Part shown: positions 16,710 through 24,579 of the stretch, one piece after another | How positions within the stretch are numbered: position 1 is the stretch's first letter | Layout of the letters: each line of letters starts with the position of its first letter | DNA from: Hymenobacter sedentarius | GTDB taxonomy: Bacteria; Bacteroidota; Bacteroidia; Cytophagales; Hymenobacteraceae | Direction: 5' to 3' | DNA length: 64,000 bases | Assembly: GCF_001507645.1 (NCBI RefSeq) | Contig: NZ_CP013909.1 | Location: 1,178,001 to 1,242,000 of the forward strand | Notes under the pieces: model-generated | The model's input: the letters and a program-made list of their open reading frames with translations, nothing else | What the model was told of the DNA's origin: nothing | The model's database searches: none | Translations under genes and position numbers: made by a program

Positions 16710-18422
16710 TTAACGGGACAGCTGCTTTTTCTGCCAGCTTACCCATACCGCTACTGCCAGCAGGAGCACCGCCAGCACTTGCGAGCTGCGCCCGATCAGC
16801 TCCCCATACCGGGCGTAAAACGTTACCTCGTCGTTGAGGTGCACGGTGCCGCGGCTGGCAGCCGGAATCCAGGCCGGCTCAAGCTGCGTGATTTCTCCCT
16901 TCTGAGTAATGAAGCCCGTGAAGCCCGTGTTGGCCGAGCGGGCTAGGTCGCGGCGCGTTTCGATGCAGCGCAGGGCGCCGTAGCGCAGCAACTGGCGGTA
17001 GCCGGGCGAGTCGTGCCACCAGGCGTCGTTCGTGATGAGGCCGAGCAGCGTGGCGCCATTGCGGGTGTATTCGGCCACGAAGTCGCCGTAAATGGATTCG
17101 TAGCAGATAACCGGCGCCACGCGCAGCGCAGAGGCATTGGCAGGCGCAGGGTACACGGTGCGCTCGGGCTGGCTGCCGACGCTGCCAACGGTGCCGCCGA
17201 GGTCGATGTGGGAAATGACCGAGGCCAACACCGGCGGAATCTTCTCCACGCCCGGCACCAAGCGCGACTTGTGGTAGAAGGCAATCGGCGCGGTGGCGTT
17301 GGCAAAGTACGCGCCGGTGTTGAAGATGTCGTAGTAGCCTAGGTCGTCGCGGTAGCGGGCGGTTTCGCTGGCGGCGTCTTTGTTGGCGTACGAGTTGATG
17401 GTGGTGATGCCCGTGAGCAGCGCCACTCCAGGGTGCTGAGCTAGCCACTGCCGCACCCGCTGGATTTTGGGGTTGCTCTCAATTGTGTTTTCCCAGTACG
17501 ACTCTTCCAGCGCCGTTTCGGGCCACAGCACGAGGCGCGTCTGGGGCGTGAGCTTTTGCTCCGACAAGCTCAGCAGCCGGGTGAGCTGGTCTTCGTAAGG
17601 CACGAATTTGGCGCCACCTTCAAACTTCTCCACGTAAGGGTCAAGGTTGGGCTGCACCACGATAACCTCCGCCGTGGGGCCTTTTTCTTTATAGGCTGCC
17701 CCAATAAAATAAGACAGCAGGATGGGAATGATGATGGCCAATACAGGAAAGGCGAAAGGCGCACGCCGGATAGCCGGGCCCGCTATTATCGGTCTGTTGA
17801 CAGCCGCATCCTTGGTAACCGTGCCACCCGTTGGGGCTGACCAGCCCAATCTTGGAATGCGATTTACCAGTTCAAAAAAGAACAGCAAATTCACGGCCCA
17901 TACCCACACCGAGCCGCCCAGAAAGCCCGTGTACTCGTACCACTGCACCCACTGCGGCGCGGCCGCGAAGCCATTGCCCAGCGTGAGCCAGGGCCAGGTC
18001 AGGTCCCAGGTGAGGTGCAACTGCTCGAAGGCAATCCAGAAAATGGGCAGCGACAGGTAGCCGATGCGGTTGCCCAGGCGCTTCTTGGTTTGGCGGAAGG
18101 CCATGAGCGGCAGGCACAGCAGCAGCGCGTTGAGCACCACGGCGGCAATGCCGGCAGGGAGCTCCGCATAGCTTACCCACCATGTGGTTAGCGCATTCCA
18201 GAGCACCAAAAAAAGATACGTGTAGCCAAACACGCGCCGCTTGCTGGCACCTTTCAGGGTGAGCTGCCGCTCCATGAGCAGGTATGGCACCCAGCCAATG
18301 AAAAGCAGCAGCGACAGCGGCGCCGACGGCTGCGGCGGCCAGCCGCCCCAGAGCAGCAGGGCGCCGAGCACGGCCAGCACCGCCGGGCGCGGGAGCCGGC
18401 TAGTCTTCGCTGTCGGGGGCAT
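16710..18422 (-). CDS. lnt: apolipoprotein N-acyltransferase
   Basis: An inner-membrane enzyme that adds the third acyl chain to the N-terminal Cys of lipoproteins. The N-terminal half has several hydrophobic segments (AVLGALLLWGGW, PLSLLLFIGWVPYLLM, GIAAVVLNALLLCLPLM), followed by the nitrilase-like domain. From ATG 18422 the protein is 570 residues, and the catalytic triad is Glu302 (LWPETALEES), Lys385 (YHKSRLVPGVEKIP) and Cys440 (VICYESIYGDF). A last membrane segment closes the protein. The frame is open to 18539, but that stretch lies deep inside rsmI, so the start overlapping the rsmI stop by 23 bases is preferred. It is co-transcribed with rsmI. Confidence 0.93.
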   Translation of the reverse strand: MPPTAKTSRLPRPAVLAVLGALLLWGGWPPQPSAPLSLLLFIGWVPYLLMERQLTLKGASKRRVFGYTYLFLVLWNALTTWWVSYAELPAGIAAVVLNALLLCLPLMAFRQTKKRLGNRIGYLSLPIFWIAFEQLHLTWDLTWPWLTLGNGFAAAPQWVQWYEYTGFLGGSVWVWAVNLLFFFELVNRIPRLGWSAPTGGTVTKDAAVNRPIIAGPAIRRAPFAFPVLAIIIPILLSYFIGAAYKEKGPTAEVIVVQPNLDPYVEKFEGGAKFVPYEDQLTRLLSLSEQKLTPQTRLVLWPETALEESYWENTIESNPKIQRVRQWLAQHPGVALLTGITTINSYANKDAASETARYRDDLGYYDIFNTGAYFANATAPIAFYHKSRLVPGVEKIPPVLASVISHIDLGGTVGSVGSQPERTVYPAPANASALRVAPVICYESIYGDFVAEYTRNGATLLGLITNDAWWHDSPGYRQLLRYGALRCIETRRDLARSANTGFTGFITQKGEITQLEPAWIPAASRGTVHLNDEVTFYARYGELIGRSSQVLAVLLLAVAVWVSWQKKQLSR

Positions 18423-19161
18423 CGCCGTCGGCGCGGCGGTATCGGTCTTCGCGGCCAGGGCGGGGCTCGCGGACGGGCGGGGCAAGATTTCCTTCGACGA
18501 CAACGACAATTTCTCCTTTAATAGTAGTACGGGCGGCAAAGTCAGCCTCGAGGCTGGCCAGCGTACCGGTTACGGTTTCTTCAAATAATTTGGTCAATTC
18601 GCGGCTCACGGAAGCTGGCCGCTCGGGTCCGAGCACCTCGGCCAGCTGGCCCAACGTCTTCACGATGCGGTGCGGCGACTCGTAAAAAATCATGGTCCGG
18701 GTTTCCGACGCCAGCTCCCGTAAGCGCGTCTGCCGCCCTTTTTTCACTGGCAAAAAGCCTTCAAACGTGAACCGCTCAGCTCCAAACCCCGACTTGAGCA
18801 ACGCCGGGACAAACGCCGTGGGGCCCGGCAGGCACTCCACGCCCAAGCCCTGCGCCAGGCACTCGCGCACCAACAGAAACCCGGGGTCGGAAATTCCGGG
18901 CGTGCCGGCATCCGAAATCAGGGCCATGGTTTCGCCCTTGGCCAGGCGCTCGAGCAGCCGGGGCACTTGCTGGTGCTCGTTGTGCAGGTGGTAAGAAAGC
19001 AGGGGCTTCTTCAGGCCCAGGTGCTGCATCAGGCGGCCGCTGGTGCGGGTGTCTTCGCAAAGCACCGTGCCCACTTCGCCCAGAATGCGGATGGCCCGCA
19101 GGGTAATGTCTTCCAGATTGCCGATAGGCGTGGGCACGAGGTAAAGAACCGTGTTGGGCAT
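18400..19161 (-). CDS. rsmI: 16S rRNA (cytidine(1402)-2'-O)-methyltransferase
   Basis: A 253-residue SAM-dependent methyltransferase of the tetrapyrrole-methylase fold that modifies C1402 of 16S rRNA. LYLVPTPIGNLEDITLRA is the N-terminal signature, CEDTRTSGRLMQHL and ISDAGTPGISDPGFLLV form the cofactor pocket, and LPGPTAFVPALLKSG and FYESPHR are diagnostic of RsmI. The C-terminal 25 residues are charged (PREPRPGREDRYRRADGD) and overlap the start of lnt. ATG 19161 is four bases from a TACCTTTG box, so the message may be leaderless. Confidence 0.95.
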   Translation of the reverse strand: MPNTVLYLVPTPIGNLEDITLRAIRILGEVGTVLCEDTRTSGRLMQHLGLKKPLLSYHLHNEHQQVPRLLERLAKGETMALISDAGTPGISDPGFLLVRECLAQGLGVECLPGPTAFVPALLKSGFGAERFTFEGFLPVKKGRQTRLRELASETRTMIFYESPHRIVKTLGQLAEVLGPERPASVSRELTKLFEETVTGTLASLEADFAARTTIKGEIVVVVEGNLAPPVREPRPGREDRYRRADGDAPDSED

Positions 19162-19165
19162 AAAG

Positions 19166-19173
19166 CAAAGGTA
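19166..19173 (-). promoter_or_regulatory. -7 box (TACCTTTG) of rsmI-lnt
   Basis: On the minus strand TACCTTTG ends four bases before ATG 19161. With a transcription start expected about six to eight bases after the box, the mRNA would begin at or near the start codon. No clear -33 box is seen at the standard distance. Confidence 0.5.
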
Positions 19174-19185
19174 GCCGCTGCGCTT

Positions 19186-19325
19186 AATGAGGAGGAATGA
19201 CGCTTCGCTTAATGAAGAATGAAGAATTAGGAATGAAGAATTGGAATTGAGCTAACTGTCGGGACTTCCTCATTATTATTCCTTCCTTATCCATTAAGCG
19301 AAGCGCCACTCATTCCTCATTCAAT
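19186..19325. repeat. AATGAAG/AATGAGG heptamer repeat hairpin
   Basis: Units AATGAAG, AATGAAG, AATTAGG, AATGAAG run at about 19211-19238, with inverted units on the far side. The perfect core arms are CGCTTCGCTTAATG (19201-19214) and CATTAAGCGAAGCG (19292-19305), each flanked by AATGAGG-type units. The right end reaches into the gene at 19310-19567 and provides its last codons and stop. Confidence 0.8.
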
Positions 19326-19567
19326 GTCGCATAGCGGGCGGCTACCGCATCAATGGCGGCAGCTAGGCGGTGGTCGCGCTTGGTTACCGTGTTGCCGGCG
19401 TCGTGGCTGCGGAGGCGAAATTCGACGGCGTTGTATTCATTGCTGAACCACGGGTGATGGTCGAGCCGCTCGGCTTCGGCCGCTACTTCGGTGAGGAACG
19501 CGAAGGCGGTTTTGAAGTCCGCAAAGCGAAAGCTGCGGCGGAGGCTGTTGTCGGTTTCGGTCCACAT
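19310..19567 (-). CDS. phhB: 4a-hydroxytetrahydrobiopterin dehydratase (pterin-4a-carbinolamine dehydratase)
   Basis: An 85-residue protein from ATG 19567 (MWTETDNSLRRSFRF). The catalytic motif HHPWF is at about residues 38-42, followed by EYNAVEFRLRSHDAGNTVTKRD, as in the pterin dehydratase family, which recycles the cofactor of aromatic amino acid hydroxylases or assists pterin metabolism. The ORF could begin 20 codons earlier, but that part does not fit the family. The end of the protein, LNEE-stop, is encoded by AATGAGGAATGA, a unit of the flanking repeat. Insertion or expansion of the repeat has therefore replaced the original C-terminus. The catalytic core appears intact. Confidence 0.88.
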   Translation of the reverse strand: MWTETDNSLRRSFRFADFKTAFAFLTEVAAEAERLDHHPWFSNEYNAVEFRLRSHDAGNTVTKRDHRLAAAIDAVAARYATLNEE

Positions 19568-19686
19568 AGACGTAAGGAAATTGTCGTATTCAGAGCCGGG
19601 GCGACAGGCGCGTGAAGCACAACCCAAACGGCCAAACTAAAGTACACCTTACTCTAAGTCGCTTCATCAACTCTCCAACAAAAACA

Positions 19687-20190
19687 ATGGCCATCGACCC
19701 TAACAATCGCCCCATTCGCGTCATCAATGACGACACGACCAATGAAGAAATGGAGGCCGGCCACCACATCCCCAACGCTGACCCGCCCAAGAACGAAGCT
19801 GCCCGCGGCGGCTTTGGCAACCGCGACGGAAAAGAAGGCTTTGGCACCGACAGCGCGGGCGGCGAAACCGCCTTGTCGGTGAACGAAACCGCCGACCGCA
19901 TGAGCCCGCCCCACGACAACATGCGCTCCACCGACGAGGGCCGCCCCGACCGGCCCAACCAGGACATGCCCGCTGACTCCGAGTACACAGAATCGATAAT
20001 TCCCTCGGGCCGCCCGCTAGACGAACTCGACGCGCACGACCTGCGCCCCGGCGTGGACGAAATGCGCAACCCCAACTCCCGCGTGGGCATGGGCCAAATG
20101 GAGCCGCGCCCCATCCAGCCCATTACCGGTACCGATACCAACGCCGAGCTGAACGACCCCAACGCCAGCGACACGGCCATCGACCAGTAG
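19687..20190 (+). CDS. hypothetical disordered acidic protein
   Basis: A 167-residue protein from ATG 19687 (MAIDPNNRPIRVINDD). It is rich in Asp, Asn, Pro, Gly and Glu, has no Cys, no hydrophobic stretch and no recognised domain. Segments such as GGFGNRDGKEGFGTDSAGG, RPDRPNQDMPADSE and NPNSRVGMGQMEPRPIQP are typical of intrinsically disordered proteins. Its start and codon use are normal for the window, and a second small hydrophilic protein follows 80 bases later, so the two may be stress or hydration-related. That is a guess from composition only. Confidence 0.68.
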   Translation: MAIDPNNRPIRVINDDTTNEEMEAGHHIPNADPPKNEAARGGFGNRDGKEGFGTDSAGGETALSVNETADRMSPPHDNMRSTDEGRPDRPNQDMPADSEYTESIIPSGRPLDELDAHDLRPGVDEMRNPNSRVGMGQMEPRPIQPITGTDTNAELNDPNASDTAIDQ

Positions 20191-20270
20191 CATTGGGCTG
20201 CTGATAACCGGTTACGAAGCCCGAAAATCCCGATTCCTTTCCTGTTTTCACTTACTAACCTTCTCTTATC

Positions 20271-20495
20271 ATGCCGTACAAAAGCAATAACACCAACCAG
20301 CAATCCGGCGAAAACAAAGGCGCTCCGGCGGGCGAGGGCTTGCCAAAAGGCACCGGCGACCTGCCCGCACTGGAGCAAGACGAGGCCATGCAGGCGCGCC
20401 TGGAGCAGGAAGCCATCGATGCCGGCCTGCGCCATCCCAACCGCAACCTCGACAAGCCCGAGCTAGACCGCCCGGCCTACGGCGGTGGGCACTAG
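20271..20495 (+). CDS. hypothetical small hydrophilic protein
   Basis: A 74-residue protein with no hydrophobic core: an Asn/Gln/Gly-rich N-terminus (MPYKSNNTNQQSGENKG), a predicted helix (LEQDEAMQARLEQEAIDAGL) and a Pro/Asp-rich tail ending YGGGH. It follows the disordered protein at 19687-20190 on the same strand and resembles it in composition. There is no known domain and the function is unknown. A palindromic repeat begins 24 bases after the stop. Confidence 0.6.
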   Translation: MPYKSNNTNQQSGENKGAPAGEGLPKGTGDLPALEQDEAMQARLEQEAIDAGLRHPNRNLDKPELDRPAYGGGH

Positions 20496-20518
20496 CAAGC
20501 CCCGGTCTCACAACCAGC

Positions 20519-20607
20519 ACGTCATGTTGAGCCAGCCGAATCGGCGCTGCCGCAAGAGTAATCCGTTACTTTTCCGGCGAGGCGCCTCGGCCGGCTCAAC
20601 ATGACGT
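20519..20607. repeat. ACGTCATGTTGAGCC palindromic repeat overlapping a start codon
   Basis: Left arm 20519-20539 (ACGTCATGTTGAGCCAGCC plus GA) and right arm 20587-20607 are reverse complements over 21 bases with one mismatch, with a 47-base centre. The right arm contains the ATG (20601) used as the start of the next gene. It belongs to the GTCATnnTGAG family with 6839 and 13797. Confidence 0.8.
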
Positions 20608-21332
20608 TTCTGTTTTTTACCAACCCCCGCTCTGTGCGCCGCTACGCCACCACCGACCTGCACGGCTGCCTGCATACCTTCCGCTACCTCGTGGAGGAAG
20701 AACTCCGCCTGACCCCCGACGACGAGCTGTACCTGCTGGGCGACTACGTGAACAAGGGCCCCGACAGTCGCGGCGTGCTCGACTACCTCATGCAGCTGCA
20801 AGCCACCGGCCACCGCGTGCACTGCCTGCGGGGCAACCACGACCAGGCCCTGCTCGACTCGTCCCGCCACCGCTGGCGCTGGGACTGGCTGGGACCCCGC
20901 GGCCGCCTGCCCACATTGCGCAGCTTTGGCGTGCGGCGCATGGCCGATATCCCGGCGCGCTACCTCGAGTGGCTGGCGGCCCTGCCGTACGAAATTGAGC
21001 TGGACGACTTCGTGCTGGTGCACGCCGGCTACAACTTCGCGCTTCCGCCCGCCGAAATGCGGCGCGATTACGACAGCATGCTCAACATCAAGAAGTTTGT
21101 GTTCGACCCCTCGCGGCTCGAAGGCAAACGCCTCTTGCACGGGCACGTGCCCAACCCCACGGCCCAGGTACTCGCCAAGGTCAGCGCCCGCCCCGAAGTG
21201 CTGGGCCTGGATACCGGCTGCGTGTACCGGCACAACCCCGAGCTCGCGCACCTGGCTGCCCTCGACCTCGATACCTGGGAGTTGACCTTGGTCGCCAACC
21301 GTGAGCCGCCCTACGCCATTGGCAAGCGTTAA
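20601..21332 (+). CDS. metallophosphoesterase (serine/threonine protein phosphatase-like)
   Basis: A 243-residue calcineurin-like phosphatase. The metal-ligand motifs appear in order: TTDLHGCLHTF (about residues 17-27), LLGDYVNKGPDSRG (about 48-61), LRGNHDQAL (about 77-85), LVHAGYNFA (about 139) and LLHGHVPNP (about 179). These are the sites for a two-metal centre, and the spacing is that of ApaH/PrpE-type bacterial protein or dinucleotide phosphatases. The annotated ATG sits inside a palindromic repeat. A GTG at 20634, directly before RRYATTDLHG, would exclude the repeat-derived residues and is a good alternative start. A terminator follows the stop. Confidence 0.85.
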   Translation: MTFLFFTNPRSVRRYATTDLHGCLHTFRYLVEEELRLTPDDELYLLGDYVNKGPDSRGVLDYLMQLQATGHRVHCLRGNHDQALLDSSRHRWRWDWLGPRGRLPTLRSFGVRRMADIPARYLEWLAALPYEIELDDFVLVHAGYNFALPPAEMRRDYDSMLNIKKFVFDPSRLEGKRLLHGHVPNPTAQVLAKVSARPEVLGLDTGCVYRHNPELAHLAALDLDTWELTLVANREPPYAIGKR

Positions 21333-21356
21333 GACCAACAATCAGTAAAGCGCCTC

Positions 21357-21393
21357 AAAGCCGCCGCTGCTCGAAATGAGTTGCGGCGGCTTT
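21357..21393 (+). terminator. terminator after the metallophosphoesterase
   Basis: AAAGCCGCCGC (21357-21367) and GCGGCGGCTTT (21383-21393) are perfect 11-base arms with a 15-base loop and a T-rich 3' side, 25 bases after the stop. Confidence 0.75.
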
Positions 21394-21864
21394 TGCATAG
21401 GGCGAATGGCTAGCCTGCAAACGGCTAGGGGGTACTCTTGAATAGTTGGTCAACAAGAGTGCTAATGGGAAATAGTATCCGCTAATTTGGTCATTTATAA
21501 TAAATATAATATTCAATATAAATGATGCATTTGTAGAAAATAAAATTGAAGGATTATTTGATAGCAATTGCATTGGAGGAATAAAAGAGCAATTAAATTG
21601 TACTATGACAAGCGCTTATTGAGGTGCCTATTGCGTCTAAAACGAGTAGGCAATAGGTTTGATAAATTATATTCTGCCCTACCTCTGCACCTAGTAAAGA
21701 TTATTCAGGTCTCTGCTCACTTACTAGTATGAGTATCGCCGGAAGGGAATGCTTGTGCCTGAAGCCAATACCAAAGTTGGCCTTACAATTATCCCGATAC
21801 AAACCCATAAAAAAGTAGCCATCAAAATCATTTAGCTCCGTTTCGTCTCATTTAGTTCTGCCCC
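21394..21864. other. AT-rich intergenic island
   Basis: This 471-base stretch has no gene I can support. By hand count the lines 21481-21540 and 21541-21600 hold about 18% and 27% G+C, far below the flanks. A 72-codon minus-strand frame exists but has no recognisable features. The island ends just ahead of the T9SS-secreted protein and may contain its promoter region or a remnant of foreign DNA. Confidence 0.6.
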
Positions 21865-24411
21865 ATGACACACAACTTACCTTATCCTATAAATACTTCT
21901 GCGTCGCTGCCAGCAGCTTCGCTATTGACCCGGCAGCGTTGGCAACTGCTGGGATTATTTCTCGGCTTGCTGTCGCCGCTGGCAGGGCATGCCCAAGCCA
22001 AAATAACTTGGACGGTTGGCACCTCCAAAAACTCAGATTACCCAACCATCGGCGCGGCTTTGGCTGATGTGCCAGCCACGCTCAACAAACCTTACGAGTT
22101 GCAGCTTATAGACCCCAGCTACTCTGAGGATGTGCTGCTAAATAAAACCGGTTCGGTGGGAAATACTCTTACCATACGCCCTGCTGTAAACGAGATTGTT
22201 TCCATAACCGGCACCGTTACGTTTGGGAGCGGTAGCGCTTACACCTCGCTGATTGGAAACAGCGGCAGCAGTGCCCAAAAAACGCGCGCCATCACGTTGC
22301 GCCAGCAAGACCTGACCAAGTCTACCTTGGTGTTCAAAGACGATGCTTCTAACAACGTGGTAAGCGAAGTAGTGATACTGGGCGCTACCAGCTCGCTCAC
22401 CAGCGGGGTAGTGGTAGTAGGCGATGGCGTGAGCACTGGCAACGACAATAATTCGCTCACCAAAAGCTTTATAGCAAATTCTGGCCCGGCGCTGATTCCA
22501 GCCAACCTTGTGTATGCTGCTAACGCAGGCGGCGGCACAAATGACGCTTTTACATTGAGCGGCAACGAACTGTTTGACTTTTCGAATGCCGGTGTGCTGG
22601 TCGCCGCGGGTAATGGCGACCAATGGACCATCAGCGGCAACAGCATTTATAACAACTTGGCCGTGGCCCCAACCACGGCCCAAACCGGCATTGCTTTTCA
22701 GGCTGGCAGCGGTGCCAATGACGTAACGGTAACCAATAACTTTATCGGTGGCGACTCTCCAAGTGCTACCGGTTCTTGGGTCAACGCCGGTACGCAAGAT
22801 TTTCGGGGTATTGTAATGAACTGTGGCTTAAGCACCACACTTAATAACGTGGTGACGGGAAACACCGTCAGAAACATTAAGTTGACGGGCGCGGGTAACC
22901 AATCGTTGTTCGCCTTAGAAATGGCTGCAGGCCGCATCGAACTCAATACGAATACCGCTACCCTCTTAAATAATGCGGGGACGGGTGGGGTTCTGAACCT
23001 TAAAACCCGAGCCACCCTGGTGTTGAGCCCCTTTACTATTGAGACTGGTCAGAAGATGGCAGTTGAAGGCGGCTTGACAGAAGTTCAGGGTAACCTAACC
23101 ATAACCGGTATCCTAACCAATACCGGAGGCTACATTCTGATTAACGGGGACTTAATTGGTGCGGGTTCGTTTGGTCAAACAGCAGGAAATTTGGAGATTA
23201 AGGGCAATATGCTAAACACAGGTCAGTTTAACTGCTACTCAGGCAAGGTGTTACTGACCGGAGTAGGCACCCAGAAAGTAAGCGGTGGCAGCTATTCTAA
23301 CTTGGAAGTGAACGGTTCGAGCACCAAAACCTTTACCGGAAACGCTACTGTATACGACGGGGTACAGATGGTGAGCGGTGTACTTGCTACCACCAACAGA
23401 TATTCCCTAAACCTTGCCAGCCTAGCCAATCTTACCGAAACGGAGACGTCTTATGTATTAGGCCGTGTGGACGTGAGCCGTACCCCGGTTGCCGATAAAA
23501 TTGAAAACTTCGGCGGCATAGGCTTGCTAATGCAGCCAGCTGCCGCATCCACCCTGCCTGGCTTAACTAATGTTACCCGTATCACAGGAACGGCACCTAT
23601 AGGCGTGTATGGTCGCGAAGGGGTGTTGCGGTACTTTGATATTGATACGGAGGTCACCACGGATTTGAACGTGAACATGACGTTCATGTACTTCACGCAC
23701 GAACTGAACGGCATTGCCTCTGCCAACCTGAAGTTTTTCAAGTCGCTGAGCGGCTCTACGCCTTGGCAGAACAAGGGCGTAAGCAGCCTGGGCGCTGGCT
23801 ACGCGGTTCTTAATGGCATAGATAACTTCGCTTCCGCACGCTGGACCCTGGGCGATGTGACCAACCCACTGCCGGTAGGCCTCACCGCTTTCCAGGCGGA
23901 ACGCCAGGGCCGCAATGCCGTGCTCACTTGGGCCACGGCTTCGGAGCACAACAACCGCGGCTTTGGCATCGAAGTATCCTTGGATGGCAAAAGCTTTAAG
24001 CAAATTGGGTTTGTGGAGGCTGCGGGCAATGGCAACAGCAATTCCGCCCAGGCCTACCGGTTTGTGGACGCCGCCGAAGGCAAAGTCGGGGCCCGCTACT
24101 ATCGCCTGCGGCAGGTTGACCAGAACGAAGCGGCCTCTTTCTACGGCCCGCAGCAGCTCAACTTTGATGCGCAAGTGGCTTCGTTTGCCGCTTATCCCAC
24201 TCAGTTTGCCTCCGGTTTCACGGTGGCCCTCACCAGCCCAACGGCTTCCACCGCTACCCTGCGTCTTATCGACATTATGGGCCGCGAGGTGTGGCGCCAA
24301 GAGGTAGCTAGCGGCGTGCGGCAGGTGCAGCCCAACTGCGCTGCGGGTAGCTACATTCTCACCGCTACGATAAATGGCCAGGTGTTGCGCCAGCGTGTGG
24401 TAAAAGAATAA
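21865..24411 (+). CDS. T9SS-secreted beta-helix-like surface protein with Por C-terminal sorting domain
   Basis: An 848-residue secreted protein. Its signal sequence is long (LLGLFLGLLSPLAGHAQA, cleavage near residue 45). Residues about 50-560 contain many short Thr/Asn/Gly-rich strands (NNVVSEVVILGATSSL, ANDVTVTNNFIGGDS, TLNNVVTGNTVRNIKL) typical of a right-handed parallel beta-helix. The stretch from about 670 (LPVGLTAFQAERQGRNAVLTW, ASEHNNRGFGIEVS) is the linker domain found before many Bacteroidota sorting tails. The last 75 residues (YPTQFASGFTV, RLIDIMGREVWRQ, GSYILTATINGQVLRQRVV) are a type A T9SS sorting domain. It should cross the outer membrane by the Por system and be anchored or released. 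Target and role are unknown. It is preceded by an AT-rich island and followed by a terminator. Confidence 0.88.
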   Translation: MTHNLPYPINTSASLPAASLLTRQRWQLLGLFLGLLSPLAGHAQAKITWTVGTSKNSDYPTIGAALADVPATLNKPYELQLIDPSYSEDVLLNKTGSVGNTLTIRPAVNEIVSITGTVTFGSGSAYTSLIGNSGSSAQKTRAITLRQQDLTKSTLVFKDDASNNVVSEVVILGATSSLTSGVVVVGDGVSTGNDNNSLTKSFIANSGPALIPANLVYAANAGGGTNDAFTLSGNELFDFSNAGVLVAAGNGDQWTISGNSIYNNLAVAPTTAQTGIAFQAGSGANDVTVTNNFIGGDSPSATGSWVNAGTQDFRGIVMNCGLSTTLNNVVTGNTVRNIKLTGAGNQSLFALEMAAGRIELNTNTATLLNNAGTGGVLNLKTRATLVLSPFTIETGQKMAVEGGLTEVQGNLTITGILTNTGGYILINGDLIGAGSFGQTAGNLEIKGNMLNTGQFNCYSGKVLLTGVGTQKVSGGSYSNLEVNGSSTKTFTGNATVYDGVQMVSGVLATTNRYSLNLASLANLTETETSYVLGRVDVSRTPVADKIENFGGIGLLMQPAAASTLPGLTNVTRITGTAPIGVYGREGVLRYFDIDTEVTTDLNVNMTFMYFTHELNGIASANLKFFKSLSGSTPWQNKGVSSLGAGYAVLNGIDNFASARWTLGDVTNPLPVGLTAFQAERQGRNAVLTWATASEHNNRGFGIEVSLDGKSFKQIGFVEAAGNGNSNSAQAYRFVDAAEGKVGARYYRLRQVDQNEAASFYGPQQLNFDAQVASFAAYPTQFASGFTVALTSPTASTATLRLIDIMGREVWRQEVASGVRQVQPNCAAGSYILTATINGQVLRQRVVKE

Positions 24412-24445
24412 GGTGCAGCGCCCCCCCCCGGCGGCGGCGTATCCT

Positions 24446-24489
24446 CAACAAAAAAGCCCCGCCGTTATTCGGCCGGGGCTTTTTTGTTG
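24446..24489 (+). terminator. strong rho-independent terminator after the T9SS protein
   Basis: CAACAAAAAAGCCCCG (24446-24461) pairs perfectly with 24474-24489, with an inner CCG/CGG stem and a T6 run. The gene at 24580 runs the other way, so the hairpin may serve both strands. Confidence 0.9.
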
Positions 24490-24579
24490 GGCTGACTTTA
24501 CTGCCGCTTGGCGACTAAGAATATCATCAAATGCGCTGCCTGGGATGTGCCCGTAGCAGAAGGCCCGGAAAAGAATTGG

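Noticed and set aside
18423..18539. N-terminal extension of lnt
   Set aside because: It lies entirely inside rsmI and has no membrane segment. The start near the rsmI stop is more likely.
21355..21573. 72-codon minus-strand frame in the AT-rich island
   Set aside because: It begins in AT-rich DNA, overlaps a terminator, and has no recognised features.
24421..24429. Run of nine C bases after the T9SS protein stop
   Set aside because: It lies outside any coding sequence, so it is not a phase-variation switch for this gene.
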